A stretch of DNA of 64,000 nucleotides from Patagioenas fasciata (taxonomy: Eukaryota > Chordata > Aves > Columbiformes > Columbidae): NCBI RefSeq assembly GCF_037038585.1, contig NC_092540.1:10652501-10716500 (forward strand), written 5' to 3'. Under the pieces are notes generated by a model. It worked only from the letters and a program-made list of their open reading frames with translations, ran no database searches and was not told where the DNA came from. Shown here piece after piece: positions 55,301 to 63,444 of this stretch (positions are counted from its first letter, which is position 1; every line of letters begins with the position of its first letter). Position numbers and translations under genes: made by a program.

Positions 55301-58300
55301 TTGAGAAGGGAAGAATGGAAAGGACCAAAGATCCAGGAGCCCATCAAGCTCTGCTAACAGTGTCCAGCAGCTGGTGAGATCAAGAAGCAGGTAGGGAAAC
55401 TTCCCCCAAATAGTCTCCTTGTCTCTAACCATTCATACCTGAGGACTTTGAGAGTCATGGGTTGTACCTTTGTATCTAAAGACCTGGATGGATTTTTTTT
55501 TCTCCCACAAATGTTCGGTTGCTTTTCTGAACCGCTGTGAATTTTTAACATCTGCATCCTTCTGCAGCAGAGACTTACCCTCTGAAATAAGGCAGCGTGC
55601 GAAGAAGAATCCCTGTTTGTTGTAGCTTTACAACCTACCAGGTTCATTTGTTGAATTCTTGTATTGGAAGAGATGACATGAAAACTGTCCTTTCAAATTC
55701 ACTCTCTTCAGACCACAGACCCGAGCTCACAGGTCTCCCTTATAGAATCATAGGATAGAGTCATAGAATCTGTTTGGTTGGAAGAGACCATCAAGATCAC
55801 AGAGTCCAACCATAACCTAACTCTGGCACTACCCCATGTCCCTGAGAACCTCATCTATATGTCTATCCAACCCCTCCAGGGATGGTGACTCCACCACTGC
55901 CCAGGGCAGCCTGTTCCAAGGCCCGACAGCCATTTCTGTGAATAATTTTTTTCCTAATACCCAATCTGAACCTCCCCTGGAGAAATTTGAGGCCATTTTA
56001 TCTTATCACTTGCTACCTGAGAGAAGAGACCAACCCCCTCCATGCTCCAGCCTCCTTTCAGACAGTTGCAGAGATCAGGTCTCCCCTCATCTCCTGTTCT
56101 CCAGGCTGAACAGCCCCAGCTCCCTCAGCTGCTCCTCGTAAGACTTGTGCTCCTCAAATGCCTTTTCTCCAAGCTGTGAAGTCCCAACCCATTTATCCGT
56201 TCCTCACAGGAAGCCGTACCACATCTATGGATCCCTGTGAGCATGAACTGTGGTTCTGATGCCCTCAGCATGTTGCCATGTGATGGGCAGAGTTAGCCAG
56301 GCCTTTCCCTCTCCGTGCCAGTCCAGCTGCCTGGATGATTCCGGTAGGAACTGCTCTCATTTGGTGCTTTCCTGTTTTGTGTTCTACAGCTTGTCTGACC
56401 TGGACGAGTTCATAAAAACTGCTGACAAAGGTTTGAGCAAAAAGGTTGAAAAAGGCGATTATGATGGTTCGGTGGAGATCATGGGGCATCTCCTGGCCGT
56501 TAAGGAAAGGCACAGTGTCACCGATGCCATGTTCGAGCCCCTGAAGCAAACCGTCGAACTGCTGAAGACGTATGAGCAAGAGCTGCCGGAGGAAGTCTAT
56601 AAGCAACTGGAGGTGGGTGAAAAGCTGCGGTGGACACGGCGGTTTGCCAAGTAGCCAGCGTCAAAGAGTATGAGCTTAAGAGCATTGCAGGAATATTTAA
56701 AGCCCCACTCCCTGTCATTAGAGGGCCTCAGTGGATAGTATTTTACTATTGTGGGATGTGCCTTAATAGCTCTAAATTTTGGAGTTATATTGAGATTTTT
56801 CTTTTAAAGCAGAGATTAAGCCTTTTGTTATGTGTGAAAAACATAGAATTGCCTGCTCCAACTCTCAGCGATTACTCTTGAAAAAAATTAATGCATTTTC
56901 AAATACATCTGTTAATTAGTTTGAATTATAATTATTTTTAAATAAGCCAGTTCTTGGCAACTGTGGAGATGGGAAGGATAATGTTGGCAGAGGAGTCGCC
57001 TTCTCATAGGACTTCAGTCCTCCACTAGGTCTATAACACCCAATCTGCTTGACCCAAAGGACATCACTGGGAGCACGTTATGAAAGTATTTCAGCACCTT
57101 TCCACATCTGGCCCTGATGAATCAATTTTTCTTTGGGGAATTCTTCTCATTTCTGGACAGGGGACCATGAGGTGAAGGCTGGAAAAGCCTGTGGGATGCC
57201 CAGCCAGCCTTGGGGAACTGGCAGCAGTCACCATGTTACGGTGGAGGAGCGTGTGGCTGCGTACTGATGGATACCCCTTAGTCACGGGGTGTTGTGTGCA
57301 GAGGGCTCTGTGTAGGACACCAGGTTTAAGGCAGAGCTTTTTGGGGAGAAGTTCCTCCCTCTGCTGCAGGCTTGGATGGGACCTGAGCGGGGTTCAGCAA
57401 TCCCCCAGTTTTCTGCTGGTGCAGCCGTGATCCACGGATGGTTGTATCACCAAATCTGACACGGGTAAGGGTCCTAAAGATAACTGGATTCCTACAGACA
57501 CCCTGAAAAACAGAAGAGCTGCATTAAATGAATGTTTTGGCTGCTACAGCAGCTTCAGTTCAGCATAAAAAATGGTGCTATGGGGAACCCAGCTCTGCTG
57601 ATTCCTCTGCCCAAGAGCTGCTTGCTTGGTGCCTGTTTGTGCGTGTAGATTTGAACAACTGATTTATTTTTCTGACAGAAGAAATGAGGTATGCAGGGCA
57701 GCCATTCAGATGGAGGAGATAACAAAACAGTTTCGTTCTTTCTGGCAAGTGACAGCAACACATAGTTGAATAATTCATTCACTGCTGTACACAGTAGGAA
57801 AACCAAAGTAAGTTCCTCCAGGTACCGCTCCCTCCATGGCCATGAAGATGGATGGGCTGGAGCTGATAGTTTGTATGAGAAGGACAAGGAAGCAGCTCCA
57901 TGTGTGCCCTGCTATGGTCATGGATAGTGATTTCTACAGAGACTGGAACATGAAGTGCCAGAAAGAGACCCCTCAGGAGGGACTGGCCCTGCTCTGGCCG
58001 CCTCTGCTGCCTCCAGGTTATTTCGCTTCTTTGCATAGTGTTGGTGCATCTCCATTAGTCTTCTCAACTATGTGCACTGGGATGAAAAGAAGCCCAAAGT
58101 CTTTCCTGTAGGCTGGCACAGTACCTGGGGAAGTGGGAGAGCAAAGCTGTGGGACTTGAGGACAGCAGAGCCCTGGCTGGTGTCACTGTCTGGGGTGAGG
58201 ATTTGGCTCGAGAAGTCTAGTGAGAAGAGAAGAAATCAAATCTCTTTCTGAATAAAATCCCAGGTGCAAAGGGTGGATTGTTAGCAGTGCTGTGCACCAG

Positions 58301-61300
58301 CAGCTTGGATGCAGTCCTGAGAAAGAAACTGTCTTATTTAGTACTAATATTATACAGGCAGGCTGGAGGGATTTGCCCCAGAAAGCTCTGTAGAAGTCCT
58401 TCTGGCATAATATCTTCTGCTCCAAGAGCTGGCTGGAAATGTCCCAGGCTCTGTTTCTGAATTAGCTCTGGGAAGCCGGACGATCTGATGAACTCGCATC
58501 CTCAGCCCACCCTCCTGCCCCCAGCCAGCTCTGGGTCCCGCTGGGCTCGGTGTCAGGAGAACTGTGCTCTCTCAACCACCGAGCCATCCTGGGAGCCCAG
58601 GATCTGGTCTGGGACCCTTCTTCTGAAGTTATTTAACACGTTTTTGCAATCAGAGCAGTCAGTTTTAAAGTCTCAGTCTTCATTCGTCTTCAAAATTGTG
58701 GATAACTGATAAGTTTTATCCCAAATTGTGTTTAGCTTTTGCATCACAACAAAACTTCCTTGCAGTTTTAGGCATGGAATCTGTTGCTTTTCCTGTTCTG
58801 TGATTGTCCATAAACAGATCAGTCACATCTTATATCAAATAGCAAATACTGCCTACCGTCATTTAAATTTTGCTTGCAGGAGCTGCCAGAAAAATGGAAC
58901 AATATAAAGAAGCTGGCGATAGCTGTGAAGCAGCATGTGGCTCCTCTGCAGGCGAACGAAATGACAGTTGTGCGCAAGAGCTGTGCGGCGTTTGATGTTG
59001 AGCAACACAGGTTCAGAGAGCGATTTCGGAAAGAAGCACCGTTCAGGTACAGTGAAATTATAACATCAGAGAAGCCCTGAGGAAGAAAAGCTTCATGGGA
59101 TCATCTCGGAGTGTCCTGAGGATGTGTTCTCGAACCCTTGCATACATTTCCTGCCTGCTCACGGTGTTGTATCTGTTATGCCCTGGGTGTTTTGTCCCTG
59201 CAAACACTGTAAGGTGTTAGCAAGAGATTCAATCTGGATGCTGAGTGCACAATATTGCTTAAAGGGGTTGTCAGCAGTGCCATGTGGCTGCACCATCAAT
59301 GGGTACTATAGATGTATCATGTCTGCTTTGTGTCTCAGAGGCACCATTTGTTTTATGTTTTCTTTAGAAGTTGTTACAATATCACTTATGAAGAATAAAC
59401 GTTTCTTTCTAGGTTTGACCCCAAAAAGCCTTATCAACTGCTGGATACAAAGCACATTGAGATTAAACAAATGGAGTCAGCCATGACCTCGATTTATGAA
59501 TCAGCTGGTCTGTTTGAAGTCACAGTGCCAGACTATAAACAACTGAAGCAGTGCCGAAAGGAGCTGTGTCTTCTCAAAGAGCTCTGGGATATGATCTCCC
59601 TTGTGGGCACTTGCCTTGATGACTGGCAGACCACCAAATGGGCGGATATTAACGTGGAAAACATGGATCTGGAGTGTAAAAAGTTTGCAAGAGAGATTCG
59701 GAATTTGGATAAGGAGGTGAGGGCGTGGGATGCTTTCACTGGGCTGGACAGCAAGGTGAAGAACATGCTGACGGCCCTGAAAGCTGTGGCAGAACTTCAA
59801 AATCCCGCCATTAGGGAAAGGCACTGGAATCAGCTGATGCAGGTGACGGGTGTGAGGTTTGTGATGGACTCGGACACCGCGCTGGCTGACCTCCTGAAGC
59901 TCAACCTCCATAACTTTGAGGATGAGGTTCGTGGCATTGTGGACAAAGCGGTACGAGAAATGAGTATGGAGAAAGTCCTGAAGGAGCTAAAAATGACTTG
60001 GAGCACCATGGAGTTTCAGTATGAGCCTCACCCCCGGACGAACATCCCGTTGCTGAAGTCAGACGAGGAACTCATAGAAACTTTAGAAGACAACCAGGTG
60101 CAGCTGCAGAATTTAATGACATCCAAATGTATTGCTTTCTTCTTGGAGGAAGTGTCCATATGGCAGAGGAAGCTGTCCACAACAGATTCCGTCATTTCTC
60201 TCTGGTTCGAAGTGCAGCGTACGTGGTCTCACTTGGAGAGCATATTCATAGGCTCAGAAGATATACGGGCACAGCTTCCTAAGGTATGAAATCCCAAATC
60301 CTATTTTTCCTGTGTGGAAAGCGTTGAAGAAGAGCCTCCATTACACAGAAGAAGGTTGTCTATATTGCCGTGTTCCCCCAAGCAGGACTGTTCTCTTGCT
60401 GCATTGCTTTCTTGGAGGCTCCCTTAATGCTACAGCAGTTTCCCCAGTGTTGCCCCAGGCTGTTTTTGTACTGTTGGTTGTGCCTGAACCCTGCTGAGAA
60501 ACTGTTTTTCCTCCCCTCCACCATTGCACAGCAGATGCAGAGTTCCTGGAGGCTGAGCAGGAGGCTGCTGGCTTCCTTCAGTGATACAGGCATGTTCCCT
60601 CTTTCCTTGGAGGGGAGAAGACGGAGATAATTACTCAGATGGTGCAAATTGTCAAATCAGAGCTGGACCAGGCAGCTTTGCAGTATCCGCTTCCCTGCCT
60701 CCAGTGCTGGTGCAGCAGGAGAGCAGCTCTTCTCCCACTTCAGCTTCAGAAAATTGAGCAGAGTTGTCACTGATGCCCTCCTCAGGGTTGTGACCTCCTC
60801 AGGGCTGTCTTTGAGTCCAGCTTCCAGTCTTATTCCCTATTCTCTTGATTATTTAGAAAATCTTCCAAGCTTGTTCCTGGCCCCGCTGGACCACTCGCAG
60901 CCCTGTGGAGGAACCTGCCTTTCACTCACGAGTGACCCACAGTTGGCTGTGTGACCCCCGTCCCTGTTCACGAGCAGCATCGCTGACAGCACCACTGTGG
61001 GACGAACACCCACGAGGGGATGTGCGCAGCCCATTGACCCCTGGACAACACACTGTTCTGTCTCCAACCCTGCACTCTGCTCTGCTTGGACTGTTCCTCC
61101 ATCTGCTTCAGAGAGCACGCTGTGCTGAGTGTCCTGGGGGCAGTTTTTGGCCCCTCACACCAAGAAAGCCCTTGTGGTGCTGGAGCAAGTTGAGAGAAGG
61201 GAATGGAGCTGGTGAGGGGCTGGAGCACAAGTGTGATGGGAGCGGCTGAGGGACCTGGGGGGTTCAGCTGGAGAACAGGAGGTGAGGGGAGACCTTCTGA

Positions 61301-63444
61301 TCTCTGAACTGCCTGAAAGGAGCTTGGAGCCAGGGGGGTCGGGCTCTGCTGCCCAGGAACAAGCGCCAGGAGCAGAGGAAACGGCCTCAAGTTGCGCCAG
61401 GGGAGGCTGAGGTTGGATGTGGGGAACAATTTCTTCCCCAAAGGGCTGTGGGGCATTGGAACAGGCTGCCCAGGGCAGTGCTGGAGTCACCATCCCTGGA
61501 AGATGTATAGATGAGGAACATGGTTTAGTACTAGATTTAGGTTATGGTTGGACTCAGTGATCTCAATGGTCTCCTCCAGCTAAATGATTCTATGATTCTG
61601 GGCACACCTCGCTCACTGGTCAATATATACAGGTGCTGATAACCAGTGCCCTGAGGCTGTACCATGTGCCAGCAAGCTCTTAATATCCAGGAGCTATCTA
61701 ATGTCATGTATGAAATTGCATCATGATTTACATTTGCATCCTGCTGGGCAGCTGTCTGCATCTCAGTAGCTGTCTGGCAGTGGTATGAACCATAGAACCA
61801 TAGGATGTCCTGACTTGGAAGGACCCATCAGGATTGTCAAGTCCAACTCCTGTCCCTGCACAGGACACCCCACAATTCACCCCGTGTGTCTGAGGACGTT
61901 GTCCAGTCTCTCCTTGAACACTGTCAGGTTGGGGCTGTGACCCCTCCCTGGGAGCCTGTTCAGTGTCCAGCACCTCTGGGTGAAGAACCTTTTCCTCATG
62001 TCCCACTGACCCTCCCTGGCACATCTTCTGCCGTTCCCTGGGTTCTGTCACTGTCACAGAGAAGAGCTCAGCCCTGCCCCTCCTGCTCCTGCTGAGGAAC
62101 CTGCAGCCCCATGAGCTCTGCCCTCAGTCTGCTCTGCTCCAGCTGAGCAAACCCAGGGACTTCAGCCGCTCCTCATACGGTTTCCCCTCCGAACCCTTCA
62201 CCAAGTTCATGTCCCTCCTCTGGACACCCTCCAGTAGCTTTGTCTCCTTTTCTCCTGTGTCCCCAGCCCTGCACACAGTGAATGCTCCAGGTGAGGCCGC
62301 CCCAGCACAGAGCAGAGCGGGACAATCCCCTCCCTGCCCGGCTGGCCGTGCTGTGCTGGATGCACCAGGACACCGGGCCCTCTTGGCTCCAGGGACACAG
62401 GTGGCTCAGTCAGCAGCTTCTCTTCCGTAAAAGAAAGACTGAAGCTCAAAGTCTCTGTAGCTGAGCACCCTCAGGATGCATCCAGGGCTGGGGGGATGTG
62501 CTGACAGGCTGTGGGATGCTCACCTGGAGCTGGATCTGTGGCGTGAGCGTAGGGAGGGCTCAACCTTCCAGATGGAGCCTTGCTCCTGGGGCTGAACACA
62601 GGGTAGCGTGGAAGTGTTACCTGGGCTGCTTGGAACACTTGTTCAGTGTCCCGCCTCACTTAGGAGGCCTGACCTGGGAAGAAGGGAGGAGCAGAGATGT
62701 TTTGAACATAGCTTGCTTTATTCTTCAGTGTTTAGCTCCAGAAATTCAGAGTCCCTTTTAGATATGGAGCATAATTGTTGATGTGGGCCTCCGGTGCTGA
62801 CGTGGGGTTTCCATACCCTCATTGAAGGCAAGGAAGGGCTCTCCTCTACAAGAGTCATCATACCCGTTTTGTGGATGGGTGTTGGGATTCCTGTGCTGTA
62901 GCAGGAGGGGAGGAGTGCACTCACATGAGGCTGGGAGCCTTTCCACGGTGTGGGAGCATCTCCTGCTGCTGCAGCCAGGGAAACTTGGTACTTCACCTGG
63001 ACATGGGAGAGAGAGATTTATGAGGTTTTCCAAGGGGAATTAAATCCCATGAAAATGGTTGGTCCTAGACATTGCCTCCTGCATGGAGCGCTTTATCCAC
63101 AACCCCTTTGGGATACAGTGACAAGAAGGCAAGTGCCTGTTTGCAGACCAGTTTCAGGCAAGTCAGTGGAAGAGCCATTCTGGAATGGTGGAGGGGTCCC
63201 TGTCTGCACTGGACAGAAGGTTTTCCCCTCAACCCAAAGACAGCACCCAGAGGATGGAGACCTTTAGCACAAAATCCATGTTTTACCATGAACATGTTTG
63301 TGTTGCTTTTTAGGACTCCAAACGCTTTGAAGGGATTGATGTGGACTTTAAAGAACTGGCCTATGAAACTCAGAAAACCCCAAATGTGGTTGAGGCCACC
63401 AATAAACCAGGTCTGTCCCAACAGCTGGAGGACATTCAGAGTAG
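28058..63444 (+). CDS. Axonemal dynein heavy chain 9, 5' part (21 exons, partial)
   Basis: Outer-arm dynein heavy chain, the ATP-driven motor that bends motile cilia. The 21 coding exons are 28058-28393, 31041-31237, 31891-32049, 33531-33661, 35294-35505, 35699-35932, 38441-38608, 40489-40605, 41330-41480, 42460-42574, 44402-44470, 45418-45544, 47433-47688, 49529-49770, 52523-52658, 53685-53881, 53971-54395, 56390-56612, 58880-59046, 59413-60283 and 63314-63444. They total 4,664 bases and join without a stop into about 1,554 codons. All introns are GT-AG. The product is roughly the first third of a protein of about 4,480 residues: an Ala/Pro-rich start, the DHC_N1 tail (heavy-chain dimerisation and intermediate-chain binding), and the start of the DHC_N2 linker in exons 20-21. 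The AAA motor lies beyond the window. DNAH9 is preferred over paralogues DNAH11 and DNAH17 because the recalled DNAH9 sequence aligns nearly without gaps, including [11 protein letters not shown] and [11 protein letters not shown]. No disabling change is seen. Confidence 0.93.
28420..28626 (+). mobile_element. CR1 3' fragment in DNAH9 intron 1
   Basis: Starts 26 bases after exon 1. Contains AACATGAGGAGAAATTTGTT, GGCCCAGGCTGCCCAGGGCG and the tail GGATCCTGTGA. Same subfamily as the copies at 32,320 and 47,732. Confidence 0.88.
28885..29105 (-). mobile_element. CR1 fragment in DNAH9 intron 1
   Basis: Antisense CR1 3' region: AGGTCACCTACTCCAAACCC, CTGCTCAAGCAGGGCC, and CAACCTGGGCCAGTGCTC. Diverged and lacking the very 3' tail. 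Confidence 0.8.
29106..31040. other. Rest of DNAH9 intron 1
   Basis: No repeat or gene recognised apart from a short C-rich run near 30,277-30,305 (CACCTCCCCCCCCTCCCC). The intron ends in the exon 2 acceptor. Confidence 0.4.
31041..31237 (+). CDS. DNAH9 exon 2
   Basis: 197 bases, acceptor CCGCTGTAG, donor ATC|GTGAGT, leaving two bases of a Ser codon. Encodes [15 protein letters not shown] through the conserved [11 protein letters not shown]. Confidence 0.92.
31891..32049 (+). CDS. DNAH9 exon 3
   Basis: 159 bases, acceptor TTTACTACAG, donor ACAG|GTACCC. Encodes [19 protein letters not shown] to VELEFWKN; ends with two bases of Arg. Confidence 0.93.
32320..32478 (-). mobile_element. CR1 3' fragment in DNAH9 intron 3
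   Basis: Antisense tail ACAGAATCCCAGGCTGGTTG, then CACGCAGGGTCACAGAGCAG and ACACAGGTGGGTCCAGGCGG. About 160 bases. Confidence 0.9.
33020..33516 (+). mobile_element. CR1 3' fragment ending beside DNAH9 exon 4
   Basis: About 500 bases of CR1 (GGGCCCCTCAGGCCAAGAAA, AAACGGCCTCAAGTTGCACC, TTGGAACAGGCTGCCCAGGG, GATGATCTTGAGGGTCTCTT) end in TTCTGTGATTCTGTG at 33,516. Exon 4 begins at 33,531. The same subfamily lies at 61,130. Confidence 0.95.
33531..33661 (+). CDS. DNAH9 exon 4
   Basis: 131 bases, acceptor GGTTGCTGTAG, donor GCAG|GTGAGA. Encodes [16 protein letters not shown] to the DVEA end. The acceptor lies only 14 bases after the end of a CR1 insertion. Confidence 0.92.
33662..35293. other. 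DNAH9 intron 4
   Basis: An AT-rich stretch (34,330-34,480) breaks the surrounding composition and could be an old LTR or simply AT-rich DNA. At 34,923-34,974 four perfect palindromes are packed together (GGCTGTACAGCC, GCTGTACAGC and GCCATGGC twice). Nothing else recognised. Confidence 0.4.
35294..35505 (+). CDS. DNAH9 exon 5
   Basis: 212 bases, acceptor CTCAACACAG, donor GCAG|GTCTGT. Encodes [19 protein letters not shown] through [12 protein letters not shown]; ends in phase 0. Confidence 0.93.
35699..35932 (+). CDS. DNAH9 exon 6
   Basis: 234 bases (78 codons), acceptor GCTCTTCCAG, donor GGAG|GTGAGA. Encodes [18 protein letters not shown] to [10 protein letters not shown]. Confidence 0.93.
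36284..36352 (+). mobile_element. CR1 tail in DNAH9 intron 6
   Basis: Only the last 70 bases: TTTAGGTTATGGTTGGACTC, AATGATCTTAAGGGTCTCTT, and the terminal ATTCTATGA repeat. Confidence 0.9.
36687..36792. repeat. Short minisatellite in DNAH9 intron 6
   Basis: Four to five copies of a 26-27 base unit like ACAGACACTGTATATACCTC, each carrying a GTATGTACC or similar core. Confidence 0.8.
36793..38440. other. Rest of DNAH9 intron 6
   Basis: AT-rich near 36,900-37,080, otherwise ordinary intronic sequence. No repeat family recognised. Confidence 0.35.
38441..38608 (+). CDS. DNAH9 exon 7
   Basis: 168 bases (56 codons), acceptor GACTTTGAAG, donor CACG|GTAGGT. Encodes [19 protein letters not shown] to DCLDLTNT. 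Confidence 0.92.
38942..39163. mobile_element. Non-autonomous Tc1/mariner-like element
   Basis: About 222 bases. The 5' end TACCATGTTTCCCCAAAAAT and the 3' end are inverted repeats of about 25 bases (imperfect), and both ends carry a TA, the usual mariner target duplication. The interior has AATAAGACC and AAAATTAATATAAGAC, as in short mariner-type elements known across vertebrates. No transposase frame. Confidence 0.75.
39864..40058 (-). mobile_element. CR1 fragment in DNAH9 intron 7
   Basis: Antisense, old copy: GACCTCTGGAGATCACCCAG, CTGCTCAAAGCAGGCTC, GGAGACTCCACAGCCTCTCT. Confidence 0.8.
40489..40605 (+). CDS. DNAH9 exon 8
   Basis: 117 bases (39 codons), acceptor CTTTGTGCAG, donor CAAG|GTTTGT. 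Encodes [20 protein letters not shown], continuing to the AFK end. Confidence 0.93.
41330..41480 (+). CDS. DNAH9 exon 9
   Basis: 151 bases, acceptor CACCCCAACAG, donor CTCG|GTAGGT. Encodes [18 protein letters not shown] to IQAELKL plus one base of Gly. Confidence 0.93.
42460..42574 (+). CDS. DNAH9 exon 10
   Basis: 115 bases, acceptor CCTCCCCAG, donor CATCT|GTGCGT. Encodes [20 protein letters not shown] to DHFRHIPHL. The donor has a weak exon side (CT instead of AG). The stronger-looking CCAG|GTGCCG at 42,539/42,540 would put the next exon out of frame, so the downstream site is preferred. Confidence 0.85.
44402..44470 (+). CDS. DNAH9 exon 11
   Basis: 69 bases, acceptor TGTGCCACCAG, donor ACAG|GTAAGT. 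Encodes [20 protein letters not shown] and ends with two bases of Arg. Confidence 0.92.
44522..44775 (-). mobile_element. CR1 3' fragment in DNAH9 intron 11
   Basis: Starts 51 bases after exon 11: ATAGAATCATAGAATTGTTT, TTGGTTGGAAGAGACCC, GGATGGTGACTCCACCACTG, GGCCATTTCCTTCTCC. Confidence 0.95.
45418..45544 (+). CDS. DNAH9 exon 12
   Basis: 127 bases, acceptor TTTTTCGGCAG, donor CCAG|GTAAGA. Encodes [20 protein letters not shown] to PVNFDPQ. Confidence 0.93.
45545..47432. other. DNAH9 intron 12
   Basis: Contains a pyrimidine-rich stretch at about 46,690-46,810 and a T10 run near 46,957. No repeat family recognised. Confidence 0.4.
47433..47688 (+). CDS. DNAH9 exon 13
   Basis: 256 bases, acceptor TTGTTTCTGCAG, donor GAGG|GTGAGC. 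Encodes [20 protein letters not shown] through [11 protein letters not shown]. Confidence 0.93.
47732..48365 (-). mobile_element. CR1 3' fragment in DNAH9 intron 13
   Basis: One of the longest intronic copies, about 630 bases: CACAGAATCCCAGACTGGTG, CACGCAGGGTCACAGAGCAG, TCTCAGCCTTTCCTCAGAAG, AGAACTGGACACACCACTC, CTCATGGTTAACCTG. Begins 44 bases after exon 13. Confidence 0.95.
48366..49528. other. Rest of DNAH9 intron 13
   Basis: No element recognised. Confidence 0.35.
49529..49770 (+). CDS. DNAH9 exon 14
   Basis: 242 bases, acceptor TTTTTTACCAG, donor GAAG|GTGAGG. Encodes [20 protein letters not shown] to [11 protein letters not shown]. Confidence 0.93.
49771..51264. other. First part of DNAH9 intron 14
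   Basis: No element recognised; composition as in neighbouring introns. Confidence 0.35.
51265..51632 (+). mobile_element. CR1 3' fragment in DNAH9 intron 14
   Basis: Contains GATGAGAGGAAGTGGCCTCA, GTTGCACCAAGG, TTGGAATAGGCTGCCCAGAG, GATCTTGAGGGTCTCTTCC and the tail ATGATTCTATGATC. Confidence 0.93.
52523..52658 (+). CDS. DNAH9 exon 15
   Basis: 136 bases, acceptor TTTTTCTTCCAG, donor ACAG|GTAACT. Encodes [20 protein letters not shown] to the conserved [11 protein letters not shown]. Confidence 0.93.
52659..53684. other. DNAH9 intron 15
   Basis: About 1 kb with no recognisable element. Confidence 0.35.
53685..53881 (+). CDS. DNAH9 exon 16
   Basis: 197 bases, acceptor TTCCCTACCAG, donor CCAG|GTCCGT. 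Encodes [20 protein letters not shown] to SGFLHYQ. Intron 16 is only 89 bases. Confidence 0.92.
53971..54395 (+). CDS. DNAH9 exon 17
   Basis: 425 bases, acceptor CTCCTCTCCAG, donor ACAG|GTAGGA. Encodes [20 protein letters not shown] through [20 protein letters not shown]. Confidence 0.93.
54396..55741. other. DNAH9 intron 17, 5' part
   Basis: No gene or repeat recognised. Confidence 0.35.
55742..56165 (-). mobile_element. CR1 3' fragment in DNAH9 intron 17
   Basis: ATAGAATCATAGGATAGAGT, then GGTTGGAAGAGACCATCAAG, GGGATGGTGACTCCACCACT, and CTGAACAGCCCCAGCTCCC. About 420 bases. Confidence 0.95.
56390..56612 (+). CDS. DNAH9 exon 18
   Basis: 223 bases, acceptor TGTGTTCTACAG, donor GGAG|GTGGGT. 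Encodes [20 protein letters not shown] to [10 protein letters not shown]. Confidence 0.93.
56613..58879. other. DNAH9 intron 18
   Basis: About 2.3 kb, AT-rich near 56,870-56,950. No repeat family or extra gene recognised. Confidence 0.35.
58880..59046 (+). CDS. DNAH9 exon 19
   Basis: 167 bases, acceptor TTTTGCTTGCAG, donor TCAG|GTACAG. Encodes [20 protein letters not shown] to KEAPF plus two bases of Arg. Confidence 0.93.
59413..60283 (+). CDS. DNAH9 exon 20
   Basis: 871 bases, the longest exon here; acceptor GTTTCTTTCTAG, donor TAAG|GTATGA. Encodes [20 protein letters not shown] to [10 protein letters not shown]. It carries the conserved linker core: [11 protein letters not shown], the [10 protein letters not shown] block and [15 protein letters not shown], which mark the DHC_N2 region. 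Confidence 0.94.
60284..61129. other. DNAH9 intron 20, 5' part
   Basis: No element recognised before the two CR1 copies. Confidence 0.35.
61130..61603 (+). mobile_element. CR1 3' fragment in DNAH9 intron 20
   Basis: Same subfamily as 33,020-33,516, sharing GCCAAGAAAG-like start, GGAATGGAGCTGGTGAGGGG, AACAAGCGCCAGGA and GGCCTCAAGTTGC; ends in AATGATTCTATGATTCTG. Confidence 0.95.
61788..62440 (-). mobile_element. CR1 3' fragment in DNAH9 intron 20
   Basis: Antisense, about 650 bases: CCATAGAACCATAGGATGTC, AGTCTCTCCTTGAACACTGT, CCTTTTCCTCATGTCCCACT, CATGTCCCTCCTCTGGACA, AATGCTCCAGGTGAGG. A different subfamily from its neighbour, which it faces tail to tail. Confidence 0.92.
62441..63313. other. 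DNAH9 intron 20, 3' part
   Basis: Non-repetitive intronic sequence before exon 21. Nothing recognised. Confidence 0.35.
63314..63444 (+). CDS. DNAH9 exon 21
   Basis: 131 bases, acceptor TTGCTTTTTAG, donor AGTAG|GTAGGT. Encodes [20 protein letters not shown] to SQQLEDIQS plus two bases of Arg. The donor lies in a tandem GTAGGTAGGTAC; using the second GT would add an in-frame TAG. The following exon is beyond the window. Confidence 0.93.

Noticed and set aside
28058-63444. DNAH11 or DNAH17 as the identity of the dynein gene
   Set aside because: Both are close paralogues, but conserved segments across all 21 exons agree best with DNAH9 as I recall it. A formal tree was not possible here.
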